Of a DNA stretch of 64,000 bases, positions 20,297-31,208 are shown one piece after another. Position numbers and translations under genes: made by a program. The notes under the pieces were generated by a model. That model had not been told where the DNA came from and did no database searches. It was given only the letters and a program-made list of their open reading frames with translations. How positions within the stretch are numbered: position 1 is the stretch's first letter; the number at the start of each line of letters is the position of its first letter. The DNA is from Blastobasis lacticolella. Taxonomy: Eukaryota; Arthropoda; Insecta; Lepidoptera; Blastobasidae. The stretch is from the NCBI GenBank assembly GCA_905147135.1, contig LR990061.1, positions 5,866,026 through 5,930,025 of the forward strand. The letters run 5' to 3'.

Positions 20297-21130
20297 GTTT
20301 TCATAGGTATAATCTGAAAATTAGAAATATAAGGATTAGAAGTATATACCATTGACTTGCGATCAAGCCGGGGCAGGTTCTCGAAGGTTCTCTATTATAA
20401 GTTGAATGTATTAAACATATAAACCTTGCGGAAGAAATTCTCGTAAAATGTTGAGAATTTCTCACACAATGGATTTTGATGCAGTTTTAACTAACATACA
20501 AGGCATCTTTTTCCTGTAGGGGTAGACAGAGACCACATTGTTCCATTTTATTATAGTCTTGACAAATCGCTCTTGCTTCTCCCACATTCTTTTAAGAGTT
20601 ATCGACTCGATGATGCCATGGTCCACAGTCCTATTTTTCATAAATGTATTTTATAAAATTGTTGTCTATGACGCTCATAAAAGTTTTGTAAATCCAATAT
20701 CAATAAAATTTGTTGACTATTGAAGGCTTAAGGCGTGATAAAAAATAGATCTTAATCTATGTGCAATACATTCCACATTGATCTGCTCTCTAATGACTTA
20801 GGTGCAAAGGTGTTCGAATCGAATCCCACAACAAACCGGGGAATCGCGAATGCGTTAAACTCCTTTGAGATAGGTATAGGCACAGATAGGCTTGTTTATT
20901 GCTTACTTTCTCATCGAGTTTATTCAGGAGGGAACTGCACGCACTTTTAATGTAAATTGAATAATAAAGGTTTTAACACATTTTTAGAGGGCAATAGTTT
21001 CGTAAACTTTGGGTAAATCTAAACCCATTCGTGTAACGCAAAATTACAAACAAAAAGGAATAACATAATAATAAAAACCTATACAATTTGCAAACAAACA
21101 ACAAAGGCAAACAATGCTTGACAATCAATG
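20297..21130. repeat. Upstream region shared with ZAD paralogue 2
   Basis: Matches 10815-11760 in several ordered blocks. Between them at about 20505-20640 is a LINE-tail-like stretch (GTAGGGGTAGACAGAGACCA ... GCTTCTCCCACATTCTTT) absent from the other copy; similar wording occurs at 60245-60370. Confidence 0.65.
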
Positions 21131-22981
21131 ACCAATCAAGCAATCAAAGATTTTGACACATTATATACATATATAGGTAGTTTCGTCCATGAATAATTAG
21201 GCCCTCGTCACACATGCCGTTTTGACTCGTTCCGGTAAGAATAAATAAATATAATAATAAAAAAACTATGAGTAACAGACGTTTCGTTTTAGCTGGAGCC
21301 GACCAATCGTCAGTTGCAGTTGATGCTAATCGTTACGCTGTATATAATAAAGTCGCTTTTGCTATGCAACAAATAAACAAATCGATGATGTCGTTGACCT
21401 AAGCTATATTCTACAACTAAAAACTAAAATAGTAATAGTGTAACACTTCTGCCCAAGGGTTCGTTAGCGACCCATAAATATTTCGAGTAAAAAATTATCT
21501 AATTCCAAACATTTTCACTAACATGAGATAGGCCAACTATGTAATTTTATAGTAAAATCAATAAAAAATATTTGTTTGCATAGATAAAAACAATGCTTCA
21601 ATTTTTGTAAACTAGTATAGACTTTTTGCAGACAACAATCATGCAGTCATGACTTCAACATCTGTTGCAAGAGGTATAAAATTAAAAAATATGAACAAAT
21701 TTAAATATTTGCTTTAGTAAATAATACCTACCTACCTGCTGAAAAACAGGAAATACGTGAAGTAAATACTCGATTAGATTCACATAAAATCGAGTTACTA
21801 AAACCTGTTATTGTGGGTCAAAAACTACCCCAGGGACATATATGGGTTAACGGAAAGGACCGGGCTAATGTGTTACAATATAAGGCGTGGTACATTAAAA
21901 ACATAATTACATTTCAATTAACACCTTTCGTTTTCATTCGATTGTTATAATAGGACCACGATAAGTCCATATTGACTGACAGTAGTAAAAATTATAAAGC
22001 GTGGAGGCCTTCCACAAGGTGGACCGACGACGGACAAAAGCGATATTATTTTGTACATCATAAAGATTATAATAGGACCACGATATGTCCGTATAAAAAT
22101 TATAAAGTGTGGATTTGGCAATAATCTGGGGATAATCTGTCCTTGTCAGTCCTTCTAAACATTCAGCTATTTGGTCACGATTAGCTTGAATTTTCGACTT
22201 AATTATTAATCATGCTGAAAATTATCTCCCGCACTTTCTTTTTAATTGTTTTGCCCATTATTTAATAATATTATTATAACTCACGAAAATAAACAATCCT
22301 ATAGCAATCAATTTGTTTGTTATAACTTTTATGAATGACGGATAAAAGGGCATAAGTTGCCATACAGAGTTTTTTTTAATAAGCGATTCGGATTTAGTCT
22401 GGTCTTATCATATCGGAACGGATAAAAATGCCGTATATAGCGCGGGCCAACCACAAGACAAGGAATGTGAACGAGAAACTCTGATTCTTGGTCTTTGTTT
22501 ATATTTCTTTGCCGCCGAGGACAGTGTTGCCATTGCAAGCGATTTGTGGCCATTTCAACTATTCGAGATTACAATCGGCGACAAAAAAATGGCTATGACG
22601 ACAAGTCGCCGTTTGGGCTATCTCAGGGTCTGGGTAAAATAAGCTTAACTTATATCGCACACCGGGCATACATTTGTATCGCAGTAATTGTGGCGCCGCA
22701 TTTGAAACGCACACCATATATAATAATTTTGAATTCAACCAAAGATTTGTAACTGGTGTATTTTGTGCTGGGAGTAATTTTTTTCTATGATTTTGTGGCG
22801 AGACAGCATCCGTTTTCAAAATCGACTGTGTACGACTAAGTATCACAAAACAATGATCGGGCCACACCGCCCGCGCGCGGCCTAGGGCGACACTCATGGA
22901 CTTTTAAAGCTCTGTGATAACAATATTGAATTTTATACCTACCTATTATTTTATTACCTGCGGAGGTTGAAAAACATCCTC
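21131..22981. other. Intergenic DNA with LINE scraps
   Basis: TTATAATAGGACCACGATA occurs at about 21947 and again at about 22067, followed both times by AAAAATTATAAAG, a local direct duplication. GGTGGACCGACGACGGACAA near 22019 resembles RTE-type LINE sequence. A GC-rich patch (CCGCCCGCGCGCGGCC) lies at 22866-22883. No gene is recognised. Confidence 0.4.
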
Positions 22982-23417
22982 AATGAGGAGTTTTCCAATA
23001 GGTATCTAAAGCATTCCTAACCACTCACTAGATGGCGCCCCGACAATTTTGGTAATTGATAATCGCTTGAAATAGGTTCTTAGCAAACAGGATGCAAACA
23101 CTAGGTACGTTGTATTGGATAATATTGTATTTGTCAATACTTTTCAACCATTTTAGAGGTTGTAATAAAAATGATGATCTAAGTAAAAATGCAACATAGT
23201 GCCAACTTCTATAAATATTTCTTTTTACATTTCGTTCAACATTTAACAGTCAATTTTATATTAATAAACATTTTATTTTTAAGTTTAGTATTAGTTGGTT
23301 GCATGAAATCACTGCCACCATCATACAGATTAAAAAAAGATTACCAAAATTGTAGGAGCGCCATCTATTGATGCTTTTTGAAACCAACTATCAATACCTA
23401 CTGGAAAACTCCTCATT
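22982..23417. mobile_element. 436-bp element with about 75-bp inverted ends, family K
   Basis: The left end begins AATGAGGAGTTTTCCA and includes AGATGGCGCC and CAATTTTGGTAAT. The right end is the inverted counterpart (ATTACCAAAATTG, GGCGCTCC inverted, GGAAAACTCCTCATT). No coding capacity. Confidence 0.75.
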
Positions 23418-24820
23418 ATTGTAATCATATACTCAGTGAATACAGTAACTATACCTAATAGCAGATTACGGAACTTATCTGGAAATTTTGTAATTGCCGT
23501 AATCTGTGCAATCTTGTTTAAACGATGGATCCAATTACCCAAAAACGTCTTTATTTCTCATTAATTGCCACATTAAGAAATTTGTATCATCGGACGATAT
23601 CGACATTCTGTGTGGGATGCTACACCACAACTTCTGTGTATCCAGTGTACACGATACGGTCGGCCTGGAAAACCGACGGATTCACTTGTAATGTATTTAG
23701 GTACTTGTAAGTTAGTAAGAAAGTAAGTACCTAGCTAAGTTTTCATTTAACGTTATCTGCCCATTTCTATGACGACTAGCTAACTACGGTAGTCTTTATT
23801 CCCCACGGCCGAATCTACTCGAATAGCAGTGCTATTTAGGCTTAATCCGGATTTTATGAGCCAAAATATCAAAGATTCCAAGCTCGCTGAGTTCGCTTAA
23901 TCATTAGATCTTCTATTACGTTTACCCTAACATTTTAAAGTCAGAAATCGAAAAATGTTAACGTTGCCGCGTCGCTACGCTCGCAAATTTTTTAATAGTG
24001 CAGTCAAATTAGACTTAGAGAATAAAGAAAAAGATAAATTAGAGACTAAAGATTGAATTAAATTCCTTGAAGAGGCAAAATCGGTTATGATGGTTCTGTG
24101 TCAACGAGTGAAAAATCAAGTATAAAAAACAAAAGGCTGTATGGGGCGAAAACCATTTATTACTAAAATAAATATTGGTAATAACTAACTAGGAAATACA
24201 GGTGTACTCAGCGTAGTTTTTGTACGCTTTATTACACCTTTAATTTATTTTAATTTGACCAACGCAGCGTTAGAAAAAATATATATTTAAAAAAATGTGA
24301 TTTTTGTGACATAGACGGTCTAGCTCCGTGAGATAAATTTTCTCGACGCTTTTGAAACGATGTTAACGAAAAGCTCAAATGTATGAGGAGTTGGATGGAT
24401 GTCTAGTAAAGCATCGTCTATAAATTTGAAATAATCAACCAAGTTTGTTTTGCTATAGTTGAAGCGCCTTTTGAAAGGCACTTCGATTGTCTTTACAACT
24501 GCTTTATCTTAATACAATATGGGTCTGTGCTGAGTTCTCGGTATAGGGTAGCAGCAATTACTGTACTCTGTGGGTGGCAGACTGATTCGGCTACTTTAAA
24601 AACGGCGATATTAGGTTCTGCGCTGTTGGCAACACTGGTCGGCAAAAAAAACTTGGGATGGAAATACTAAAATAAATACTATTTTAGTTTTTGTATAATA
24701 CAATAATTATAATTGTGTACGCTTGGTCTTGTGAAGTAAAATAATAATATCCATATATGATTGTAATACCTACATAATAAATTGTATTGTATGTTTTAAA
24801 ATATCTATTCAATTTCCAGT
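23418..24820. other. Intergenic DNA upstream of mRpS10
   Basis: Nothing coding is recognised. AT-rich; AGCTCGCTGAGTTCGC and CGCGTCGCTACGCTCGC (near 23880 and 23970) look like remains of the GAGCGAGCG-type repeat seen at 8495. Confidence 0.4.
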
Positions 24821-25691
24821 ATGAATGTAGTCAGGGTAAGGTTGATTTTACGTTTATAAAATTGAAGTTAATAAAATAATACACATAAAACTGATCGATC
24901 ATAACAACTTTGTTGATAAATTCTCTAACTAGTTCCGCGAACTCTCAAAATACGTAAAAAAATTGTTTTGGTTTTGGTTTGTCTAACCTAGAATTTGCTT
25001 ACATTGGTACTAATTTATTTTTTATGGCTTTATATTGTAGAATATATGGCGTTCAGTGCCTGTTCTCCGTAGCAGTATGAACTATCAGCCCGTTGTCCGT
25101 ACCAGTGTAAACTGTCAAGCTTTTACAAGGCCACTGTCCGCCTCGGTAACTCCTGCTGTGAAGCCTAGTGAAAATGTGCCATTGGCTGCGGAACCAGATA
25201 AGTTGTACAAGAGAGTGGAACTAGAAATGCGAGGGATCGATCCAGCGGTCCTTCTCAGCTATTCATGGTTTTGTGTAGCAGCTGCATCACATTTAGGCAT
25301 TGATGTTACAAAAAGGTTAGGAATTTTTCAGATAGTTTTTAAAGCAAGGAATGTTTGTTTAGATTGTTTAAACTTGCTTAATGAATTGCAGTGTTTTATA
25401 GTTTTTGTCCATTTAATTTGTATTTATTTTTCTAGCTGGGCTGCAAGGAAAGCTGACAAAGAACGTCACACCCTGTTGAGGGCTGTCCATATTTATAAAA
25501 AACACAGAGTACAATATGAGATTCGGACGTACTTCAGGTTCATCCACATGCAAAGACTTACGGGGTCTACTTGTGATACTTACCTAGAATACATAGAAAG
25601 GAACCTCCCCGAAGGATGTGCACTAAAAGTGACAAAGATTGAGTGCCATAAGTTACCCGATTATATTTCTGCTCCTACAGAAAAAGTATAG
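24821..25691 (+). CDS. mRpS10: Mitochondrial small-ribosomal-subunit protein S10 (uS10m)
   Basis: The exons are 24821-24835, 25041-25315 and 25436-25691: 546 bases, 181 residues. The core reads DKLYKRVELEMRGIDPAVLL, HTLLRAVHIYKKHRVQYEIR and LTGSTCDTYLEYIERNLPEG, which matches MRPS10 almost word for word. Intron two (AAAAAG/GTTAGG ... TTTCTAG/C) splits a serine codon (TKSWAARK). No in-frame ATG lies near the start of the middle exon, so I place the start in a 15-base exon encoding MNVVR (donor AGG/GTAAGG) joined to NIWRSVPVLRSS. The basic, serine-rich N-terminus fits a mitochondrial targeting peptide. The first exon is the least certain part. A polyadenylation signal AATAAA is at 25733-25738. 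Confidence 0.9.
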
Positions 25692-26311
25692 ATCATAATC
25701 TAGAATATGAATAGATATTTATTGTTAAATAGAATAAACGTTGAATTAGAAGAACTTTGTTTTATTACAACAACTTTACGGTGTCACAATATAATAGGCA
25801 TATTTTTTTTTCTTATTACAATTTTACAAATCACAAACATGGTTATACTTGTTATTGTAATCACAGTGTCTAGGTATTGTTTATGCCTTAAATATAATTG
25901 GAATTATTATCACAATAAAATTATAACATTTCAAAAAGCAGGCTAAAAGAGAATGTCAAAATGGGCCTAATAGATTGTACCAACATTATGATATATAGCC
26001 CATTGAATGGGTGTCCTATCTTAAAATTACATTCAGCAAAATCTAGCCTAGATAATGGAATGGATAATACATATTTACAGTAACAACATGGATGGCAGCA
26101 GCATTAAGTTCTAAGGATTTCTTATAATTATCTAGCCCAATATTGGTATAAAAAATAATTGAAATATGTAGCACTGTTTGCCTAATGTACACTTTACCTA
26201 TATCTATAGATAAAACATAAATCAGTATTATATTTTGAGTCAGTCCATCAACTTTTGGCAATTAGGGCTTTGTCAAAACCGTCTTGGCACCGTAGAGGTT
26301 TTAGACATATC

Positions 26312-26811
26312 CTATTCATATTGATGATGCTTGCACACTGTAAAGATGAAGAGGGTGGCGAATCCAAACTCCAAGGTGTGAAACATGAGCATAACAGCAC
26401 ACCAGATGTATTCCAAACGCAGTATGTAGGTTTGGTAGATAAGGAAGTAACACACTCCAATGGCAGACGGGATAGTCAGCAATACAGACAAGAATACAGG
26501 CACTTCTGGAAATAAGTTGTTTGTAAGTAAATAGTTATTCATTTAGAGAAATTATTATTGGTAATGTGTTTGATATCACACTCACTTTTACTAGCTAAAT
26601 TGCCTCTTCTTCCCAAGAAAATACGAATCACTTCCACTGAACAGAGCAAGCAAAATATACCAGCTTCTGTAAGTAGGGCATTTTCAGGGTACGACACATT
26701 TATGGCTTTCAAGATCCCCATGGCGACTTCGCAAACGAAAAACATTCCCAAATAGAAACTGTTCAAATACAACAATATTTCGTAAGCTAAACTCGAGTTC
26801 ACGTTAGTCAT
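26312..26811 (-). CDS. TMEM216-like ciliary transition-zone membrane protein
   Basis: The exons are 26811-26586 and 26505-26312; the joined product is 139 residues. Exon one begins MTNVNSSLAYEILLYLNSFY and includes EVIRIFLGRRGNLASK. The intron is GTGAGT...TTTCCAG and rejoins a lysine codon (SKKVPVFLSV). Exon two has LTIPSAIGVCYFLIYQTYIL followed by RLEYIW. The pattern EVIRxFxGxxGN ... LTxPSA ... LLQTYVLRLE is that of vertebrate TMEM216 (about 145 residues) and its relative TMEM80. Four hydrophobic segments of about 20 residues are visible. TMEM216 belongs to the MKS/tectonic complex at the base of cilia; in insects this matters for sensory neurons and sperm. It converges on mRpS10. TMEM80 or TMEM17 relatives are the main alternative. 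Confidence 0.8.
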
Positions 26812-27427
26812 TTTGTTGCTATTATTTTTTGTTTACTGTTTATGTTACGCGCTTGACATTTGTAGTAGTGCTTGGTTACAACCGGAAGACCGAAGAAGGC
26901 GGGGGAGGGAGGGTCGGGGCGCCCCACTGGTCACGGGTCCCTGAGGGATACCGTACGCGCGCCGACGCGAAACACATAAAATTTTTTTAAAACTGCGCGC
27001 GCCGCAATCGATTTAACTTTACCCTTTTTATTTTATAAATAAAACCGGACAAAACGATTGCAAAGATAATTAATGCAATGTGAATTTTAATAAGAAATGT
27101 ATAGTTATAGTTAGGGTGTAGTTTTATATATTGATAAATATTGTATTGATTTCAAACCATAACTTCCGGTTCCGTATTCTAACCCAAGTTTCGCCCCTAC
27201 GGCCCCCGCGTTGTAGGCAGCCTGGATGCGGTAGCCAGATTACTATTATTATATATTATTATTTGTATCCTGAGTAATGGTATCATGCGACTATATGACG
27301 GCTTATGGGAGACCAAAATCTCCTCCGAGTTTTCAAATCAAACTTGAGACGCATCTCGTCGTATTGTACATACATACGTTTTTTTGTAACTTGTAGTTTT
27401 GGTATGGTATCTATTATATGTAGGTAT
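26812..27427. other. Upstream region of the TMEM216-like gene
   Basis: No gene. There is a GC-rich stretch (GGCGGGGGAGGGAGGGTCGG near 26897) and GCGCGCGCCGACGCG-like words near 26955, followed by AT-rich DNA. The GC-rich part is close enough to the start (about 90 bp) to be promoter-associated. Confidence 0.4.
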
Positions 27428-27630
27428 AATCTGTCCACACTGACTTGTCTTATTTGGTTAAGGAAATTATGGATTTAAATGGATAATGTAACGTTGTGAA
27501 TCACATTGTATGTGTTTCTTATATAATTCTCGATATCTATACACAATATACGTAGTGTGATTGATACGGCAAGTCATGATTTTGGGCATTGTTTGTCCAC
27601 CAAATAAGACAAGTCAGTTTAAACAGATCA
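27428..27630. mobile_element. Inverted-repeat element, family F, copy 1 (203 bp)
   Basis: The ends carry CTGACTTGTCTTATTTGGTT and its inverted form, with AATCTGT/ACAGATC just outside. The interior ATACGGCAAGTCATGATTTT is shared with 32631-32834. Confidence 0.82.
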
Positions 27631-27734
27631 TAAATATTCTGTGCTACTGCGCATGTAAAAGTTGTTTTTATGTTACCTAATTATGTATTTTTGTGTATTT
27701 TATTGTTAGAGAAAGGCTCAAGAGACAGTAAGAT

Positions 27735-27855
27735 GAATCAGATTGATTTTGTTCGAATACGAAAGAGCGTGGGGGTAACCAAGTCGGCTTGCTTAGGTAC
27801 TACGCAGAGGGTCCCTCGTTCGATACCCGGCTACGGCCATGATGCGATGAAAATT
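27735..27855 (+). repeat. tRNA-like SINE head, other family
   Basis: GTAACCAAGTCGGCTTGC followed by GTTCGATACCCGGCTACGGCC has the box spacing of a tRNA gene. Pairing of an acceptor stem is not evident, so it is read as a SINE head rather than a tRNA gene. Confidence 0.55.
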
Positions 27856-29128
27856 AATTTTTCGCGCTTTGGTGTATGTAAATGACTACATACGCCTCCC
27901 TTCTCCGTTGTATTTCTCATATCTGAGGGTCGTGACCTCTCTCCCCCACAATCCTGTCACGGACAAAGGCACGCCATCTTCCCTTGTCCTCAGCACAGTG
28001 CGGAGCCTCGTGGAATGTAGTATGTAATGTGGTACTCATAATAGGTATTTACAATTTTATACAATAGTAGGTTTCTTATTTGACAAGGTAATGTGCAAGA
28101 GATTAGATAAGTTCTACCATGTAGATACATAAATCTGCATAACACCTAGAACATACATTTAGTTATACGAGCTGAGACGGGTATAGGTACCTATTTACCA
28201 CCTACAGTTGCATAGGTCGATGGTAAACCGAAAGTGGTAGTATAGGGAGAGAGTTGTGGCTCGGCTGGTTAGCCCGCACTGCCGTATTGCAGTTTCTCAA
28301 ACGAAAGTTGTGTTTATTAGGCTAGGTAATGCTTATCATGTTACATTGAAATCGCGTCCGTGGTTTGGACGATTTTGATATAATGAGATTAAGAAAGAAA
28401 GAAGACATTTACTACACGTAGACACCACGACACGACAATAAGGTACAAAAACAACAAGGTAATTAAAGTATATAAATTAAAAATAAATTAGGTTAGAAAA
28501 AAAATATTAAAAAAAACAGAATAATAATAATAAATGAACCAACAGTTAACTATATACAGTGGCATTGTTAAAACTCCGTGCCGCGGCTTCCAGTGCAACT
28601 GGACCCCCTCAGCATAATGTTGTGGCCGCTTGACGCGTACCACAACGCTGGTTTTCAGTGGGCCCATTTACCACCCGGAAACAACGCACAGTCAGCAATA
28701 TAAATAAAATTAATAAATAAGTTTGGTAATAAATATATTAATAATAAATAAATACATAATAATAGAATTTCGAAATATACAAATATAAGCAGCAACTCAT
28801 GAGATTAGTCCTGGTTGTGCTGCTTTTCTGGTAGTTGTAGAGTGAATAGATTGCTAGACAGGTGAGATGGCGGTCAAATGCCTGGCTAGTTAAATAAAAA
28901 TAATTGTCTTTCTGGTAGTTTCTGGTAATTACTATGTCTACAGGTACATCAAAGGTCGCCACCACATCCGCTCCCCCTAGATTTGTATGCTGTGCTAGAC
29001 GACGGTGACCGCTTTCCATCAGGTGCTCCGTCCGTCCGTGTAATAATAAAAAAGAAACTAAAGAGCATTGTGGTGTGTGTCTGTGCTACTAGCAGACTAA
29101 TAATAGGTAGTTATATCCTAGTTTAGCC
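27856..29128. other. Intergenic DNA, no gene recognised
   Basis: AT-rich with scattered repeat scraps. A GC-richer patch near 28575-28680 (CCGTGCCGCGGCTTCCAGTG) has no recognisable frame. Confidence 0.4.
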
Positions 29129-29330
29129 ATGTGGTGTCAGCAGTGTAGAATTGCACGAACCCCTCGGATGTGTCGTAAAAGGCGACTAATGTCTTAGATC
29201 AGAAAATGACCAGCCGCGTTTTCCGATTTGTGTTTTCGGCACTACGATCTCTAACCCACCTGCCAAGCGTGGAGATTATGGTAAAATCTTCCACTGATGT
29301 AGAGGAGGCATAATTATGTCCATGAAATAT
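29129..29330 (+). repeat. Interspersed repeat family B, diverged copy
   Basis: GTGGTGTCAGCAGTGTAGAA ... GTCGTAAAAGGCGACTAATG ... CTGCCAAGCGTGGAGATTAT. Better copies are at 31803 and 52441. Confidence 0.7.
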
Positions 29331-29403
29331 AATCTACCACTGTCAGGGATGTTGATGGACGTACGTATCGTCCCCGCCCTCATCTACGGCTCCCATATTT
29401 GGT

Positions 29404-29640
29404 TCTTTTTTATGTTATACGGCAGACAAACAGGCAAGCGGTACACATGATGGAAAGTTGTCACCGCCGCCTATGGACATCAGCAACACACCAGAGCTTG
29501 ACGGATCATTAGAAGTCCGTACTCGGGGTTTGCCAGTGAGCCAAAGTAGGGTTATATTTTTCGAGCGTATGATTTGTACGTAGGTATGTCCATTTCTTTG
29601 GCACGGGCTACAGTCCAAACGCCTCGGGTTTATTTTAACA
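29404..29640 (+). repeat. Interspersed repeat family C
   Basis: Starts TTTTTTATGTTATACGGCAG, then ACAAACAGGCAAGCGG, CACCGCCGCCTATGGACATC and AGCAACAC. The family recurs at 34545, 36385, 37208, 41641, 43480, 51783 and 63150. Confidence 0.75.
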
Positions 29641-30139
29641 TATTATGTTGTTTGATTCGTCTTGTTCGCGCTAGTGACACTGGAAACGATAAAATTTAAA
29701 AAATTTTAAATGGTGGATTTTAGGTGTGTAAATTCTTTTTTTTATGTCGCACGATAGGCTAACAGGGTAGCGGGCCACCTGATGGAAAGTGGATGACCTG
29801 ATTATTGCATTATAAATAAGTACTATACCTACTGTACTGTATCTGTATACTATATATTATGTGCAATAAATTGTTAAATAAATAAATATGTACAGGAATA
29901 ACAAGAGTACAATTTTACAAAGAAAAGGTGGGCTAGTCTACAATGGGATTTCATCCAGCCAACCTTAAGTGTAATTTTGTGACTTTCGAATATTTTTTTT
30001 ACCTAAAACCTATCGAGTATAACGGGGTATCAATATATATAAGTTCAAAACGCAATTTAAAAAAAAATCTTGTACAACTTTTGTACAAGGTTTGTTTTTC
30101 AGTGTTTTTATAGCAGTCAGAGTTTTTAGTACCTATCTG

Positions 30140-30492
30140 TACTACCAACACACAATGACTCTTTTCTGAGTTATGTATATTAGTTGAACACTAACAGATG
30201 CTCTTACGGCGAGGGAAAACGTCGTGATTATTTATTTATTATTTATTTATCATAAATGTGGTACATTGGTATTTATTTATATAATTCCGTAACCTAACGT
30301 AATATGAAACCGTAACTTAACACCTACCGTAACAGTAACAATTTGGTCAGGACCCCTGGTACGGTCACGGAGGTCAGATGGCAGTCGCTCCACTGTAATT
30401 ACCTGATCCGCCAAATCCTGGATCATGGTCAAGGCGCACCCCGGGCCCTCGTACGCGAGAGCACAACCGGGGTATTAACGCCAAGATGATTA
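30140..30492 (+). repeat. SINE family A copy, interrupted by an AT-rich insert
   Basis: The body starts CTCTTTTCTGAGTTATGTA and is broken near 30228 by a TATTTATTTATT-type stretch to about 30337. It then continues TTTGGTCAGG...GGTCAGATGGCAGTCGCTCC to AACGCCAAGATGATTA. Confidence 0.75.
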
Positions 30493-31208
30493 ATCTTAGC
30501 TTTCCATTAGTGAACAAGAGATTACCCCAACCTTCTAAACAAATAGGTACCTATCTTACCACTTAAACGTGGTTAATTAGACTTATGGTTCAAGACTACG
30601 CCGCAAATCTAAACAAACAAACTCCAGTCAAGTGCGCATTACGAGTAAATGAAAGTTAGAACATTTCCCACTCAGTACTGCCATTTTAGCGCTGTCGGCG
30701 CTTGATCTAGCGAATTTTAGGGTTATCATTTTTAATATTTGACTCCTAGCGGAAAATCTAACGCTTTATCGTAATAGTTATCAAACGCCTAAAATTTACC
30801 GAAATATGTCAACTTCTGGCTCAAAAGAGCTGGCGTGCACACGATATAGATACGAAACTAAACCACTGACTGAGCGAGCGCAACGAGCTCCTGTTTGCGC
30901 CGCTCTAGTAGAATCCAACTTATGAATTTCTTGGTTATCAAAACACTATGTGTGGTTGTGGAGCGTAAAATCTAGCGCTTTTTTTAATCACACTTGTTTA
31001 GCGGAATCTAGCGCTTTTTTTGAACGGATCTAGCGCCCAACACACTAGCAGACCTGACAGCACTGTTCCCACTACGTTCTGTTTACAGCACGCGAGCATT
31101 GCGCTTCCTTCTTTGACGCTGGCCGGTAGCGTTGAACCCAATGTGAGAATTAAAAACTAAACAAAAAAACATAGTATTTTGTGTAATCTGTGCCGAGTTA
31201 CTTTCAAA
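30493..31208. other. Promoter-side region of the sulfotransferase gene
   Basis: Contains GAGCGAGCGCAACGAGCTCC near 30873, a single unit of the 8495-type minisatellite, and repeated ATCTAGCGCTTTTTT words near 30970-31035. The 5' UTR probably starts within the last 150 bases. No other gene. Confidence 0.45.
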
